In this document: in pieces, positions 1-13,785 of the stretch | Position numbering within the stretch: the first letter of the stretch is position 1 | Layout of the letters: the number at the start of each line of letters is the position of its first letter | Assembly (NCBI GenBank): GCA_025330725.1 | Contig: JAIWND010000015.1 | Span: 62,001-126,000 of the forward strand | Origin: Chlamydoabsidia padenii | Taxonomy: Eukaryota > Mucoromycota > Mucoromycetes > Mucorales > Cunninghamellaceae | Length of the DNA stretch: 64,000 bases | Reading direction: 5' to 3' | The notes under the pieces: generated by a model | Database searches by the model: none | What the model saw: only the letters and a program-made list of their open reading frames with translations | What the model was told of the DNA's origin: nothing | Made by a program: the position numbers and the translations under genes

Positions 1-268
1 TTTTAAAATTCCTGTACTATCAATTCCCTATATACACAAAAGTTTATCATCCCCTGACAAGTCCTATTTAAAATATCAGTGAAACAAATCATTCCTTTTG
101 ACAACCCGGGATCGAAGTTCAAACATGTAATTGTACAATTTTAACATAATAATGGGGGGGGGTTTATTTATTTATTTATGATAATAACCTATACTAAATG
201 GCATAATACTAATACTAATGATAATAAAGTGGGGGTGGGGGTGGGGTATATTAACAAATTACACAAGA

Positions 269-2432
269 TCAGCCTTCGTCCGCCAAATCCAATTCGAGAA
301 TTCTTCGATCTAATACGTTTTTCAATTCATGTACCATGTTTTGACTATCCATCCTGGTCGATTTTACCTTGGCCTAACAAGAAAAAAAAAAACAGTTAGT
401 TCATTTACCTGATGTTATCTTTTTTATTGCTTTACCTCTTGTTCTCGTTTTTGTCTCATTTCCGCGATTCGTTCTGACCTGGATTTCCTGTTTTGACCAA
501 TAGTACTAGTAGGACTTTCCAGTACATCAGCCACAGAGGCATAGACAGAGGCTTTAGATGGTAGTGGTAAATCAAATAGTTCACTAGAGTCATCACAAGT
601 CACGACAAAGGGAGAAGGATCGTCGTCAGAGTTGGTTGGTGTTGTAGGAGAGACAAGAGGTGATGCTGGAGATGGTTGATCCGAGCAAGTGTCGATTTTA
701 CTAGGTGCCATTAAAGAATCCAGTGCGGTTTTGCCTGCTTCCCATTCCATTACAAGTTGTTGAATCTCTCTTTCCATGGTCATGTATTCCTTCTTCAAGA
801 GCTGGTGTTGTTGTTCCAATTCCAAAGAGTGATCTTCATGGGCTGTTGCCTTTGATAAAAGTCGCTGTCGTTGTTGTAATTCGTCATTGCATAAATGTAC
901 TCGGGCTTCCATTGTTCGTAAGGATTGATCCAAGGTCGACAAGTGATGGATAAAGTGCCGTGATTCAGTGTTAATGGTCAAGTCCGACTTGTTTTCCAAA
1001 TCAAAGTGAGAAGGTTTACCTACATTGCAGTATTTAAAAGTGAGTAATCAATATATATATATATATATATATATATAGTGGGTGTGACCTGACATTACTT
1101 ACTGAATTCCGTTTCCATTGCCTCCTTGACCGTCTTGACAAAGTCTTTTGTTTCGTTACCCAATTTGCCAAGCACAGTATTGATATTCCGCCAGCCTGCT
1201 TCGTATCCTTTTCGAATAGAATCATGATCACCCGTCACTATAGTCAAAGCCAAGAACTGCAGTATGCATTCACGCCGTTTCAAATGCATGAGATGAGCCA
1301 AAGTTTTCAAATAGTCCAAAGTCAATCCATCTTCGTCGTCTGCTGCTGATAAGGAGGCCACTGAGTTAATATTGTACATATCAAAGAGTCGGGATAACGT
1401 TTGCTTATTCACCCAATCCGTCATATCCACTGTCGTTTCTTCATAAACAATAAAGGCATGTCGTAATAAACCACAAAGTTGAGATCGTAGTCGAGCACAT
1501 CGTTTGGACTTGCTTGCTTGTTCGATACGGGATATGGGTGATAGAGGCGTAGAGAGTCGATACCCGCGAGAGACTAGTTCAATTTCCTGTATGGTCAATA
1601 GAGCCCGATGGACTTTGCTGTCAAAAAGCTGTGATTGTTGGAGTATGTCTTGCAGCTGAGTCAAAGCATATTGATAGGTGTTTCGAATAGAAGATCGTCG
1701 CTGTATTAAAAAAAAAAAAAAAAGGTATGAATATGTATGTATGAAGTCATGTTTATTTTCTTACCAGGTGACGATACACAAAGTAAAAGGAAACCCCACT
1801 TGCCAAGGCCATTGTAATAGTTGGAGTAACACCATCCATAAGAGCATCAGTTATTTCTTTTGGATGTAATGACAAGGATTGTTCAAGACCGAGAGCAAGT
1901 AAAAGTCCTGATAAAGTAGCCAGTGTACCAATTTGTGCTGAGCGAGTATAAGTCGTTGATGTATGGAAAGGATGAGGTGCCACTTGTTGCATTTGTTTCT
2001 GTTTCGGATGAGCCGAGAGAGTGTCGTTCATCAAAGGAGAGGTGACCACAAGGTATTTAAACTTTTCTTCAAATGCAGTTTCCTCCATTACCGGAAGAGA
2101 GGTCGAGAAGGTGTCCTACGAAAAAAGGAAAGAAATAATGCGTGTTAGAGGACATATTACCAATTGTCAGTCATTGGGTCACTTACATGGAAGAAGGATT
2201 GACGCCAGTATCGTTGAAGGGATTCAGACAGTTGTGTAATTAAGGAGACGTTTGGTTTCAGGTTCGGGTCTTGTGTATCAAGTGAGAGAGGTGCCAGTTT
2301 GACCAGGGACTCGCCGCTATCGATGGCTAAAGGCGAATTAGTATCAACAATACGATTATCATCTTGTTTTTTATACCTACAAGTTAAATATTCGGCCAGA
2401 GGGGAATCTTCATATACTACAAAGTCTGACAT
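269..2432 (-). CDS. Vezatin-like / Inp2-type myosin-binding membrane protein
   Basis: Five exons on the minus strand (2432-2187, 2115-1765, 1700-1103, 1019-436, 373-269) join in frame to about 627 residues. The middle part carries the segment LLTIQEIELVSRGYRLSTPL, typical of the myosin-binding domain of vezatin and of the fungal peroxisome-inheritance protein Inp2. Two hydrophobic segments precede it (SAQIGTLATLSGLLLALGLE and TMALASGVSFYFVYRHL), so it is probably an integral membrane adaptor. The C-terminal third has heptad-rich coiled coil and a Ser/Pro/Asp-rich linker. The last exon (VHELKNVLDRRI) resembles the vezatin C-terminal helix; without it the frame runs into a stop just after donor GTAAAG. 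By family, the protein links a membrane, possibly peroxisomal, to a myosin motor. The family call is good; the organelle is inference. Confidence 0.75.
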
Positions 2433-3827
2433 TTGTGTATAGATCGAGTGAGAAAGAGAAGAAGAAAAAGGGAAAGAGGGGGGAAAAAAAGTAGGAGAAA
2501 ATTAAAGGCGGGATTTCAAACATGGACCCTACCTGCTGGTCGTCTTCCAAACCATACAAACATAAAAAATCGTTTTATTCATGTAAAACCCCTTCCCTAT
2601 GAAGCTCTCGAATATGTGTTTCACATTATTATATGTACATCATTCAAGTATCTTGAGTGTCATTTACGAACACCATCCGTTACTCTCTATTGAAAGGAAG
2701 GGGTAATACACTTTCTTTGTCTTCTCTATGCATTTATGTTATACACCTGTTTCTTTTTTTTTTTTTCTTTATTCGATCGTAATACCGGCATTAGGTCAAA
2801 ACATACCGATTTATCTATATAATTACTTTGGCTCCAAGGTGAATATCTCCTAGGTACGTGATTTCCATTCACAGACACGACAAGGAATTCCTTTCTATAA
2901 TGAGCAGCATAAAATAAAAAAAAGAGGCATCCTACTCTGTCAAGTCTGTTACCATTACTGGCTCTATTCAAGCAGGCTCCTCAAGTCGGATGTTCATATT
3001 GTTTGCATAAAAGCTACCCTGCTAATTTAAATCCCGCCTCTCGGAAAAATCGGGCGTATTCGTGGCTTGGGGGCCGGGAGTCTCCGTAGTCCATCTCATG
3101 CATACTTTTTCTTGAACCCATTCAGTCAATGGTGATGATGTTCATATAGGCCATTCACTTTATGAACTGAGGGCGCAGCTCTGAAGGTACCTGATCATCA
3201 TCCTCCCCCTTCATCTCCCATTTTCTATACATGTGACACTGCTTAATTGAAACACATCTTTTCCCATTCTGTTTTGATACATTACTATTACATCATGGCT
3301 AATGATACCTCTTTCATACCATTGCCACCACTCCCGTATCATTTCCAAATCCCGATACTCTATTTCTTATTTCACTCAAATGAGCTATTTATCCTACAAA
3401 AGGTATCATTATCGATAGTAGATTCAATCCATCCGATATAAACCCCTGACTGTAACTGCCCTGATGATCCATGCCATGATACCGCTATAGTGTGGGAAGT
3501 CAATGCTCAGTTTCTGGCAAAGAAAGGTTAAAAAACTTTAAAACCCCGCGGAGACCCACCATTCCTGCAATGTAATAAATGAATCATGAAGTTAAACTTG
3601 TTCAACAACAAGATATCGATATCACCACAGTAGACAAAACAGCCCCGCCCACTATTTTATACAGACAAAAGATTATAAAACAATATCAGAAGTAAATTTG
3701 GTTTTTATTAAGAATGAATACGTTGTAAAAAGAGGACTATAAACTATATAATGGGATATAAATATGCAGAATATCATTTTTTTTTATACAAGTGGAGAGT
3801 CAATAAAATGGACAAGCATCAACTTGA
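2433..3827. other. Intergenic spacer, no supported gene
   Basis: About 1.4 kb with only short unconvincing ORFs. It holds three copies or variants of the window-wide promoter motif: GGCGGGATTTCAAAC at 2507-2521 (about 80 bp upstream of the vezatin-like start), TTTAAATCCCGCC near 3026-3038, and TTTAAAACCCCGC near 3537-3549. The latter two have no recognisable gene next to them. Confidence 0.6.
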
Positions 3828-4055
3828 CTATAGGTGAAAGGAGATGAGCCTGTTCAATTGGTCATTTGTTTTTGACAGTTGTAGAAAAGGGGAGTGAGAA
3901 TTACTTGAAGGAGTGCCACCACCAAACCAGTGTTTCAAAGCCCATTGTAAAGAAGACTTGTTTTGGTAATCCTCAGTCAGTATATTGTTGTGGTTCGAGT
4001 TCTTCATATAAGTTTCACGGAGGTAGATTAGTTCCAGATCGTTTTGTAAAGACAT
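3828..4055 (-). CDS. Small uncharacterised protein, 75 aa
   Basis: An intronless ORF of 75 residues, beginning MSLQNDLELIYLRETYMK and ending in a polar, Ser/Asn-rich segment with a GGGTPSSNSHS stretch. No family is recognised. Three things argue it is expressed: a TATA-like TTATAAAA on the minus strand at 4105-4113, about 50 bp upstream of the ATG; a polyadenylation-type AATAAA on the same strand near 3705; and a divergent arrangement with the EAF gene across a spacer that carries the promoter motif. It could also be a chance ORF or the first exon of something larger. Confidence 0.4.
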   Translation of the reverse strand: MSLQNDLELIYLRETYMKNSNHNNILTEDYQNKSSLQWALKHWFGGGTPSSNSHSPFLQLSKTNDQLNRLISFHL

Positions 4056-4155
4056 TGTTTTGCATGTGAAAGAAAGAAGGAAAGGAGTGGGAGTGGCTCC
4101 TTTTTTTTATAATCACGCCCCCTCCCCAGATTGTTCAGTCAGTGGATCCATTCAT

Positions 4156-4166
4156 TTCAAATCCCG
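4156..4166 (+). promoter_or_regulatory. Exact copy of promoter motif TTCAAATCCCG
   Basis: The copy lies in the divergent spacer between the small minus-strand ORF (start 4055) and EAF (start 4341). It is read in the EAF direction, about 175 bp before that ATG. A CA repeat follows at 4259-4276. Confidence 0.5.
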
Positions 4167-4340
4167 CATCCAGATCGGGACATAAAATTGAAACCTTGAA
4201 ACCTGCAATTGGGTGAGAAAGAAATCATACCTCTTTTTCTTTTCCCTCTTTTTGTAAACACACACACACACACACAGAAAGTCCTTCTTTTATTTTTATT
4301 TTTTTTAATCCTATTACCACTCTCTGTTTTATTTTGGCTA

Positions 4341-5758
4341 ATGTCTTTAGAGTTCAAAACTGGAAGTTATTCTGTCCAGACTGGTAAAACCTTTTTGGAT
4401 CCTACTGACACTGGCCATGACTTTTATACCCTTCGATGTAAACAACAACAACAACAATAACCAATAACACACATGGTATTATTCTGGCCTTCCACTCACT
4501 TGCTTTTATTTTATATATATATATATATATTTTAATCTAGTCAACTCCAAACTCGATCCTAACATGTCCTCAAGGAAAGCAACTCTTCGATCAGACAAAG
4601 ACACGTACTATGCGGACTGGGTTATGGTAAACTAATTAGAAACATATCCCCATCTCTCGAACAAAACTTGTTACTAACTTGTACTTTATATATATATATA
4701 TTATGTTTTCTAGTCTGATAATGTCTTGTCTTATGAAGGTGCAAAAGGAAATTTACAAGAACTGGAATGTTTACTTGTCTTTGATGAAGAAACACAGGTA
4801 AACAATAACAAGGGAAATCAAAACAAGACTGTGACTGATATAGTTGTTGGTAGACTTTTACCTTGGAACGACCTTCTATAAAAATGACTATGAAAAAGGC
4901 ACGCAAGAAGAAATCCAGTGGATCAATACGAGATAGTCAACAACAATCAAGCTCGACCTCCGGAAAGGCTCCACCAACCAAGATCAAAACACAGCCTACA
5001 ACATCAACAAGCATCAAGAAATCATCTGATTGGTTAACACCTCCCATTGACACTACACCACAACGATCTTCACCAATATCACTCGCCTTACCTCCTTCTC
5101 AGCCACCACCACCACCACCACCACAAAAAGATACCCCGACAACAACTACAACTGTACCTGATGATTCATTTGATTTTGATCTTCTTCGTGATATGGATGA
5201 AATCTTGAACAGTAATGACGAAGACGAAGCAAATGATGATGATGATGACGATGACAATGATGAATTCGAAACTATTACTTCACCACAAGCCTACATTCAT
5301 TCACCACAACCAGCCAGTCAACAATCACCTACCCTCAAACGACGTCGACCTGCCTTGAAGATGGCATCAGCACCTATTCGAAGACTAGATGCATCACCAC
5401 CTACGCCTGCACCACAACAAGCCAATAAACGACCTCGGACAGGTGGGAAAACTATCTCGGCGGAAACATTGGCAGCTAGAAGGAAGGCGGTGTCTGCTAT
5501 TCGATCGAAATCTTCTTCTGGTAGTAGTAGTAGTAGTAGTAGCTCGGACTCGGACTCGGATTCGAACTCTAGTGACAGTGACTCTAGTGGATCTAGTGAT
5601 AGTGATAGTGATATGGACGATTTGGCGGATAATATCTCTCGTGGATTATCTGAAGAAGTGTCTTCTTATCCTGCTGCCTCTTCTACTGTAAACTTGGCTC
5701 CTAGCCATGTGGCTCCTGCTGGTCCCCCAAGATCCCTTCGTGGATTATTAGGCAAGTG

Positions 5759-5792
<34 letters not shown>

Positions 5793-5901
5793 AAAAAAAA
5801 AGAGGTGGGTGATGTCGGATCTAGTATTAACTTGAATATTATGTATAGATGGAAATCCTCATGACGATGATGGTATATCAAGCAGTGATGATGATGGATA
5901 A
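4341..5901 (+). CDS. ELL-associated factor (EAF) family transcription elongation protein
   Basis: Five exons (4341-4437, 4541-4626, 4714-4797, 4854-5751, 5849-5901) give 405 residues. The N-terminal ~95 residues match the EAF domain: FYTLRFNSKLDPNMS early, then SYEGAKGNLQELECLLVFDE and FTLERPSIK, the usual pattern of the ELL-binding fold. The rest is disordered: Pro-rich, an Asp/Glu run (about residues 195-220), and a Ser/Asp block. EAF proteins partner ELL in super-elongation complexes and bind RNA polymerase II in the nucleus. The last intron (5752-5848) has a GC donor (GCAAGT), branch site TATTAAC and a TAG acceptor. Using it adds a short acidic tail ending SSSDDDG; reading through gives a stop at 5757-5759. 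The ATG is the first one giving the EAF fold. Confidence 0.8.
5752..5848 (+). other. Predicted GC-AG intron in EAF
   Basis: The 97-nt intron starts GCAAGTGA and ends TATGTATAG, with TATTAACTT about 20 nt before the acceptor. It contains an A-run of about 32 nt starting at 5759. Splicing keeps the frame and extends an Asp/Ser-rich C terminus; no splicing truncates the protein by 17 residues. Confidence 0.65.
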
Positions 5902-6140
5902 TAAAACATATTATATAGATTAGATGTATAACATACCTTTATGGATTGTAGTATAGATAACCTTTTTTTTTTTTTTACCTACAAATAAAAAACTGTCTTA
6001 TAGTCTTTATATATAACAAAGTGATTGATCAAGTAGAGTTTTATTAAATACATAAAGTGGAGAGGTAGATACAAAAAAAAAAGGTGGATGTAATAAAAGG
6101 GACTAGTAGTAATATCAGAGGAGGAGGAGGGGGGGGGGAA

Positions 6141-7354
6141 TCATATCCAACGACGTAAAAAACTATTGATACCAGAATCCTGTAATCGCCAGTCTTCCAT
6201 ATGTTCATTGATTTGGGCCACATTGGTGTTGGAGTCAAACAATTGAGAAGATCTTAACTAACCCGAATAAATGATATTGTAAAAAAAAAAAGAAGTATAT
6301 GAGTATTCCCTTTGTTTGTTATATGACATTTACATACCTGACCCGTGTTATCATTATCTTGTTCTTCATCGTCTTCATCGTCTTCTTCTTCATCGTCTTC
6401 TTCATCAGTTTCTTCCAGATCGCTACTTTTGGTGTATTCAGGGGGTCTCATTCGTAACCATTGCATTCGAGGACCACAAGGAGATCGTTCGTTGATTCTA
6501 AACCCAAAGATCTTTGGTTGATATATTTGCCGCCGTGCCAAAGGGACAAGTTCAGGATAGGTTTGGAACATGAATTGACTATAAGTAGTTCCAAAGTGTG
6601 CACCTATTTAAAACATAAACAGTCAGTATAATCCCTTTATAATCACTATCCTATTCTAATTACTTGCCATCGATATTTTGATATAGCAAAGGAGGATTAT
6701 ATAAATCCAAACAACTTGGACAATATAACTTGACACTATCTTTACCAGATTCATCATATCGACCAGTAGGAATCACTGGACATCGACCACAGTATACTCG
6801 AGGACAATACCCAAACGCGCTTGATGCATATCGTTCCGCCATCCATCGTAATCCATTCTTTGTTAATAGATACCGTTGATGAATTAACCCATAAAGCATG
6901 ATCGCATAGGGTTCAATTACACTGGCATCCAGTTGTCCTTTCTTTTTTAACCCCATTGTTGTTGTATCCTTCTTGTCTTCTTCAGTCCAGTTATCTTCAC
7001 CACCGCCTTCTTCGCTTTCCAAATCGAGAATCATATCTAGTGCTTGATTATAGTAGGGGACCAGAGTGGAGAGATCGGTAAGATTAAATTCGTCATCCAT
7101 AAACTCTTCAGGTACTTCCAAGTAATATTCATGACCAGATAGAGAACAAAACCAGGAAACCCAACTTTGTAAAGAGTCGCTTCCACTGGCTTCAGAGTCT
7201 TGCCCAACATCTATCGGATGTAGTTTTATATATATAAAAGAGTTGCTTAGTTAGTTACATCTGTTGGGAATTATCAATCAGCTGTCTTTCTTGCTCTTTT
7301 CTTTTTAAATACTTTACCATAATCTATATCCCCATTAGATGTTCCCATAAACAT
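6141..7354 (-). CDS. CKB1: Casein kinase II regulatory (beta) subunit
   Basis: Four exons (7354-7318, 7210-6668, 6603-6338, 6257-6141) give 320 residues. Hallmarks in order are SWVSWFCSLSGHEYYLEVP, the acidic loop after ALDMILDLESEE, and the four-cysteine zinc site (CPRVYC then CPSC about 20 residues later). GPRMQWLRMRP, characteristic of fungal beta subunits, follows. Beta subunits dimerise through the zinc site and bind two catalytic alpha subunits. Odd points: an extra Gly/Lys insertion in the acidic loop, and a long Asp/Glu tract (EETDEEDDEEEDDEDDEE) between the MQWLRMRP motif and the C-terminal helix. The second intron has a GC donor (GCAAGT at 6667-6662). Family assignment is firm. Confidence 0.93.
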
Positions 7355-8222
7355 GATTGGATACAAAAGTTATAAAAAAGAGGAGAAAGAAACGTAAAAA
7401 AAAAAAAAAAAAAAAAAAAAAGATCGTCAAAAAGGCGGGGATTGAAATGGTATTCCTTGGATGGCGGTGGATACTTCCTCCCTCAGATAGTTGCTATATC
7501 GCAGTAGTATATCTAGTGCTGTGATTTCCAAAGATACTCATTTAAAAGAAAGCTTGATATTATCGACTTAAACATGACTTTGTCATCTTTTTCTTCCCTT
7601 GCACAGCAGGATGACTCGGGATATGAATTCATAAGGAACCTACTAGAGTAAGAGGAGATCAAAGAATCATATCATCACTCAAATAAACTATGTTTGTACA
7701 TCGGGTAAAAATTGCATCATTCGGAGTTCATCCATGGAAAACTATGGAAAGACTCCGATCGAAAAGAAAGGTGTAGTTCCTTCTGGTATGTATGATGAAA
7801 TTTCCAAAAAAAGGGCGGCATAAATTTTCACAAACTGCTCATAATGATTCAACACCCGCTCCCATTCAAATACATATTACAATGAAAAGAGAGAAAACCG
7901 ATCAAGTTTTTTTTTAAAAAAAAAAGTATAATTGTTTACCTTTAAGAAGGAAATGTATTGTTATGGTTGTTATTTGATTCCCCTTAAACTGTAATCATTA
8001 TCCAAAATAGACTAAAAAGGAGGGATGATGCTAAAGGATTCTAGCATCTTCTACCACTTTCAGACCCATGCTAGGTGTTGCATGAAACATCAGCCAGAAT
8101 GTTTCAAATCCCGACAATGGCGCTAACATAAAAGGACCTTTTTTTTTTTTCGTCTCTTCTTTTTCTGCTTTATCTTTTTTTATATATTAATCTCTTCATA
8201 CTTTATACAAGAAAACTAAATA
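7355..8222. promoter_or_regulatory. Divergent promoter spacer between CK2 beta and HSP70
   Basis: No gene is seen. A near-copy of the window motif (GGCGGGGATTGAAATGG, 7434-7450) sits about 80 bp upstream of CK2 beta, and an exact copy at 8103-8113 lies about 110 bp upstream of HSP70. One minimal heat-shock-type inverted unit, GAA-AT-TTC, is at 7797-7804. An inverted repeat GAAACAT/ATGTTTC spans 8084-8105. A poly-A run lies at about 7397-7421. Whether any of these drives heat-shock response is inference. Confidence 0.5.
8103..8113 (+). promoter_or_regulatory. Exact promoter-motif copy upstream of HSP70
   Basis: TTCAAATCCCG in coding orientation, about 110 bp before the HSP70 start codon. Confidence 0.5.
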
Positions 8223-10421
<2,199 letters not shown>

Positions 10422-10760
10422 ATCGAACTTGCTCAAACATACTCTGGTACATTTCCCTCTCCCTCCCTTTATAAATAGCTCTCTCTTTCTCTCTTAGTAT
10501 AGTAAAACAAAGGAAAAACACACACACTATTCCCCTTCCATCCTTATCGTATATACATTCTTTTTATAATTTGTGGAAATAAAAAAAAAATCATTGCTTT
10601 TGTTAATTTAACATGTTGATGCTGTCTTTGTAAAAACGGCATACATATAAAATTCAAATCCCGCCTTTGTCTAAAACCTTCTTATTGTAATCTTTCTTTA
10701 TCTCTCGGTCTTTCCTTTTTATTTTTATTGGCCTACCTATTTTTTTTTTTTAATACAAAC
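10422..10760 (+). promoter_or_regulatory. HSP70 3' end and promoter of the ankyrin-BTB gene
   Basis: The spacer contains the HSP70 3' UTR (GGAAATAAAAAAAAA near 10575-10590 is a likely polyadenylation region). An exact copy of the motif TTCAAATCCCG lies at 10653-10663, followed by a pyrimidine-rich leader, about 100 bp before the next ATG. Confidence 0.5.
10653..10663 (+). promoter_or_regulatory. Exact promoter-motif copy upstream of the ankyrin-BTB gene
   Basis: TTCAAATCCCG followed by CC, coding orientation, about 100 bp before the ATG at 10761. Confidence 0.5.
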
Positions 10761-12747
10761 ATGGGGAAAAAACCAATCGTGACAAAGGCCAAGGTGATGG
10801 CACTGGAAGGAACCACGGCAAATGATAATGTTGAAGACACCTGGGACGAACCTACTCTGGATCCCAACTCTAACAATCTGTTTGACGAACTATGCACGGC
10901 GTCGAAACAAGGTGATCTGGAAAAAGTGGAAAGCTTGGTCAAGAACTTTGGGGCAAATATCAACAAAGTAGACGAATGGCAATGTAGTGCGTTATACTGG
11001 GCTTGTAAGTAGTGAAACAAAAACTTATTTTTATTGATTTACTTACTTTATATGCGCATGTAGGTCTATGTGGTCATTACGATATTGTCAAGTTCTTATT
11101 GGAAAACGGTGCTCAATGTGATCGAAATACCTTTCAAGGGTAAGTACTGAATATCGATAAAGAAGAACACGTTTAACCAACTTGATATCATAATAGGGAA
11201 CGATGTTTATATGGTGCACTGACAAGCGACATTCGTACATTGTTGCTCTCTTACAAAATCACCAAAGCAGTCGACACTAATCAACCTTACCTCGCCTTCT
11301 TATCAAGTCTTCTTTACGACCATCCTTATCATGACTTGTCCTTCACCATTCGTCTTGCACCACCCAGTACCGCAGTCGCACTGGACGACATACCCCAGTA
11401 TTCGTTCTCAGCTCACCGATTCCTCTTGGCTGCCCGATCGTCCTTCTTTCAACAACAACTCTTGGATCGATGGCGTGATCAAGCGACTATCAAACTCAGT
11501 AACTCCCTGGTGGACCCTGAAGCATTTGCTGCCGTGCTACGATACCTCTATACTGGTCAATTGGGTGATACGGATCGACAAGTATTGAAGAACATGGTGT
11601 TTGTCGGTGAACATTTGAAAATCCCTGATCTCGTCCAACGGTGTCAAGAAGAATTGGGAAATGACAAGGAGAAAAAGGAAGAGGATCAACAACAAAGGAA
11701 TGCTGCTCGTGCCTATGATGTCAAGGAAATGGCGAAAATACGAATGGATATGGAACGCTTCTTACAACGGGTGTTGAATGCTGGTGCTTATTACTATCAA
11801 GAAGAAGATGAAGATAGCAACACGACATTTATTCTCACTGAACGATTTTTGGAATCCTCGACTGAAGATCCTGTGGCACTTTTTACTGATGTGGCAGTCC
11901 GGTTGGATGAAGATGGCTCGTTATTTCCGGTACATAAGGCATTCCTCTGTCGATCTACTTACTTTGGAAACATGCTGGGTGGTGCATTCTCTGAAGCCAG
12001 TGCCAGTCCATCCAAAATCATTTATCAAGACTCTCCTTCTGTGGTATTGACTTTGCCTGTGGTCGGCTTGACAACTGTGCCCTCGGATGTCTTCCAATAC
12101 GTAAAGTGGCATGAATGAAAATAGGAATAGGATTATTTTCTCTCAAACTTTTTTTTTTTTTTTTTTTTTTTTTTCAATAGGTCTTGGAGTTCCTTTATAC
12201 GGATCGATGTACTCTTCCGATCGATTTGGCCTATGAAGTCCTTTTGGCTGCGGATCTGTTGTTTTTACCTCGTCTCAAGGCATTGGCGGCGATTACTCTC
12301 ACTGGTCAAAATGAACCTTGTATGGATATCTATGTCTTGATGCAAACTGCCCTGGATTTAAATGTGGAACGACTCGAACAATGGTGTACTCAATACTTTG
12401 CTCGTCATTTGGATACCTTTGCTAAACAGCCTGCGTTCCATCAACTGATTCGGGCAAGTGCTAATTCCATTGCAAGAAGACAAGAGACAGGTAAATAATA
12501 ATAAAGAAGAAGAAAAAGAAGAAGACTGATTCCTATTCTTTATTTGTTTACACTAGATTCCATCCCTTTTATTGATGAATTGCGGTATTATTTGGGTAAA
12601 GATTGTTGTATAGAGGATGATGATCTTAACGACGATGGTGTATTGGATGAAGAATACAAGGATGATTGGACTGATCTGGAAAAGGAATACAACATGAAGC
12701 TGGACCTATTGGATGATATTCTAAACTCCCTTGGTTTGGAAGCATAG
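10761..12747 (+). CDS. Ankyrin repeat and tandem BTB/POZ protein (ABTB1/Btb3 type)
   Basis: Five exons (10761-11004, 11064-11139, 11197-12100, 12181-12490, 12557-12747) give 574 residues. Ankyrin repeats occupy about residues 35-110 (LFDELCTASKQGDLEKVESL, LYWACLCGHYDIVKFLLENG). Two BTB domains follow: the first around YSFSAHRFLLAARSSFF and VLRYLYTGQL, the second around FPVHKAFLCRSTYFGNML and VLEFLYTDRC. The order ankyrin-BTB-BTB matches animal ABTB1/BPOZ and fission yeast Btb3, which act as adaptors of cullin-3 ubiquitin ligases. The C terminus is acidic (EDDDLNDDGVLDEEYKDDW). The substrate cannot be inferred. The third intron (12101-12180) has a T-run of about 26 nt. Confidence 0.85.
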
Positions 12748-13044
12748 AGTTATATTTTATGTATTTTATTAGTGCTATATAGTTGTCTATTTTTTGTTAT
12801 ATATGTTTATTATAATAAATCTTTGTATCTTTTTATTGGATGTCAACTTGTTTTACGTTGCATGAATAGAGAGGATCTTGATTAAAAAAAAAAAAAAAAA
12901 AAAAAAAAGATCCCTGAGCATAATTGAATCGCCGATTACAAATAACCTGTCAGAATGAAAAAGCCACTTGACCCATCCCAATCCCCTTTTCAGCTGAGAT
13001 TGTTTTCCCTCTTCTTTTTCTTTCTTATCCCTATTTATTTACCA

Positions 13045-13785
13045 ATGTCTTTTATACAACGATTAACAAGCACCAGTCGCCAAACCCAATGGCTTCAACG
13101 TGGATTCTCCAGCACCAGCACCAGTCTTCAAAAACCACCACAACAACAATACGGTGAAGGATTTGCACCACCTAAAGGTAGCCGAGACAGCATCAAGCAA
13201 GTCCATCGTCGCCGTCGTATTGCCACCTCGATTCCTTCTCACCTCGGAAATCCAGCCAAGGCCAGTACCGATTCACCTCTCAGTCCCAAGCAACAACATC
13301 GTGAAGCGTTACGGTCCACTCGACACCAGTATGCCCAAGAATTACTTCAACTACAAGGCCAACGTGATGCGGCAGCAGCCACCAAACGTATCGAAAACGA
13401 ACAACGTCTCCAGTCTTTGAAACATGATTTGGATCAAGAAAAAATTCACCATTTGCAACATGAAAAGGAAGTGATTGCTCTACTCGGAAACACCATCAAG
13501 GGACAAACGGAAGAAACTAATCAACGACAAGAAGAACGAGAACAGAACCGTTTGGCTCATGACAACCAGGTACGATCGGCTCGTTTACGTCAATTGGTGA
13601 AAATGTATCATGCCACGGAATCGTTTGTGACACTGGATAATTTGGATAGTCGAATCGATGCTCTTTTGGCCCACAAAGAAAGTCCTCCTATGTATACTCT
13701 GGACGAATTGATGTTGACGCCTGCTGCTGAAGCCGATGAAATCAAGACTAGGAAACAATTATTGAATGAAGCCATGGGTTTATAG
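13045..13785 (+). CDS. Mitochondrial small ribosomal subunit protein mS26 (Pet123 family)
   Basis: Single exon, 246 residues from the chosen ATG at 13045. An in-frame ATG lies upstream at 12955, but it would add a hydrophobic Phe-rich stretch. Starting at 13045 gives a presequence rich in Arg, Ser and Thr without acids (MSFIQRLTSTSRQTQWLQRG), as expected for mitochondrial import. The body is a long charged helix, ending in LVKMYHATESFVTLDNLDSR and MYTLDELML. This order resembles the end of human MRPS26 (a helix, then an FITRENL-type turn) and fungal Pet123. The role would be a structural protein of the mitochondrial small subunit near the mRNA channel exit. The assignment rests on the C-terminal pattern, not on strong identity. 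Confidence 0.62.
   Translation: MSFIQRLTSTSRQTQWLQRGFSSTSTSLQKPPQQQYGEGFAPPKGSRDSIKQVHRRRRIATSIPSHLGNPAKASTDSPLSPKQQHREALRSTRHQYAQELLQLQGQRDAAAATKRIENEQRLQSLKHDLDQEKIHHLQHEKEVIALLGNTIKGQTEETNQRQEEREQNRLAHDNQVRSARLRQLVKMYHATESFVTLDNLDSRIDALLAHKESPPMYTLDELMLTPAAEADEIKTRKQLLNEAMGL

Noticed and set aside
2726..3441. Short ORFs between the vezatin-like gene and the 75-aa ORF
   Set aside because: Low-complexity or hydrophobic translations with no splice or family support.
4209..4340. In-frame N-terminal extension of EAF (44 residues, hydrophobic)
   Set aside because: It translates a CA repeat and a pyrimidine-rich leader; the EAF domain starts right after the ATG at 4341.
7600..8222. Canonical three-unit heat-shock element upstream of HSP70
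   Set aside because: Only one two-unit GAA-nn-TTC (7797-7804) and loose repeats were found; not enough for a confident call.
12955..13044. Upstream in-frame ATG of mS26
   Set aside because: Adds a Phe-rich hydrophobic stretch unlike a mitochondrial presequence, whereas the ATG at 13045 gives a good one; not fully excluded.
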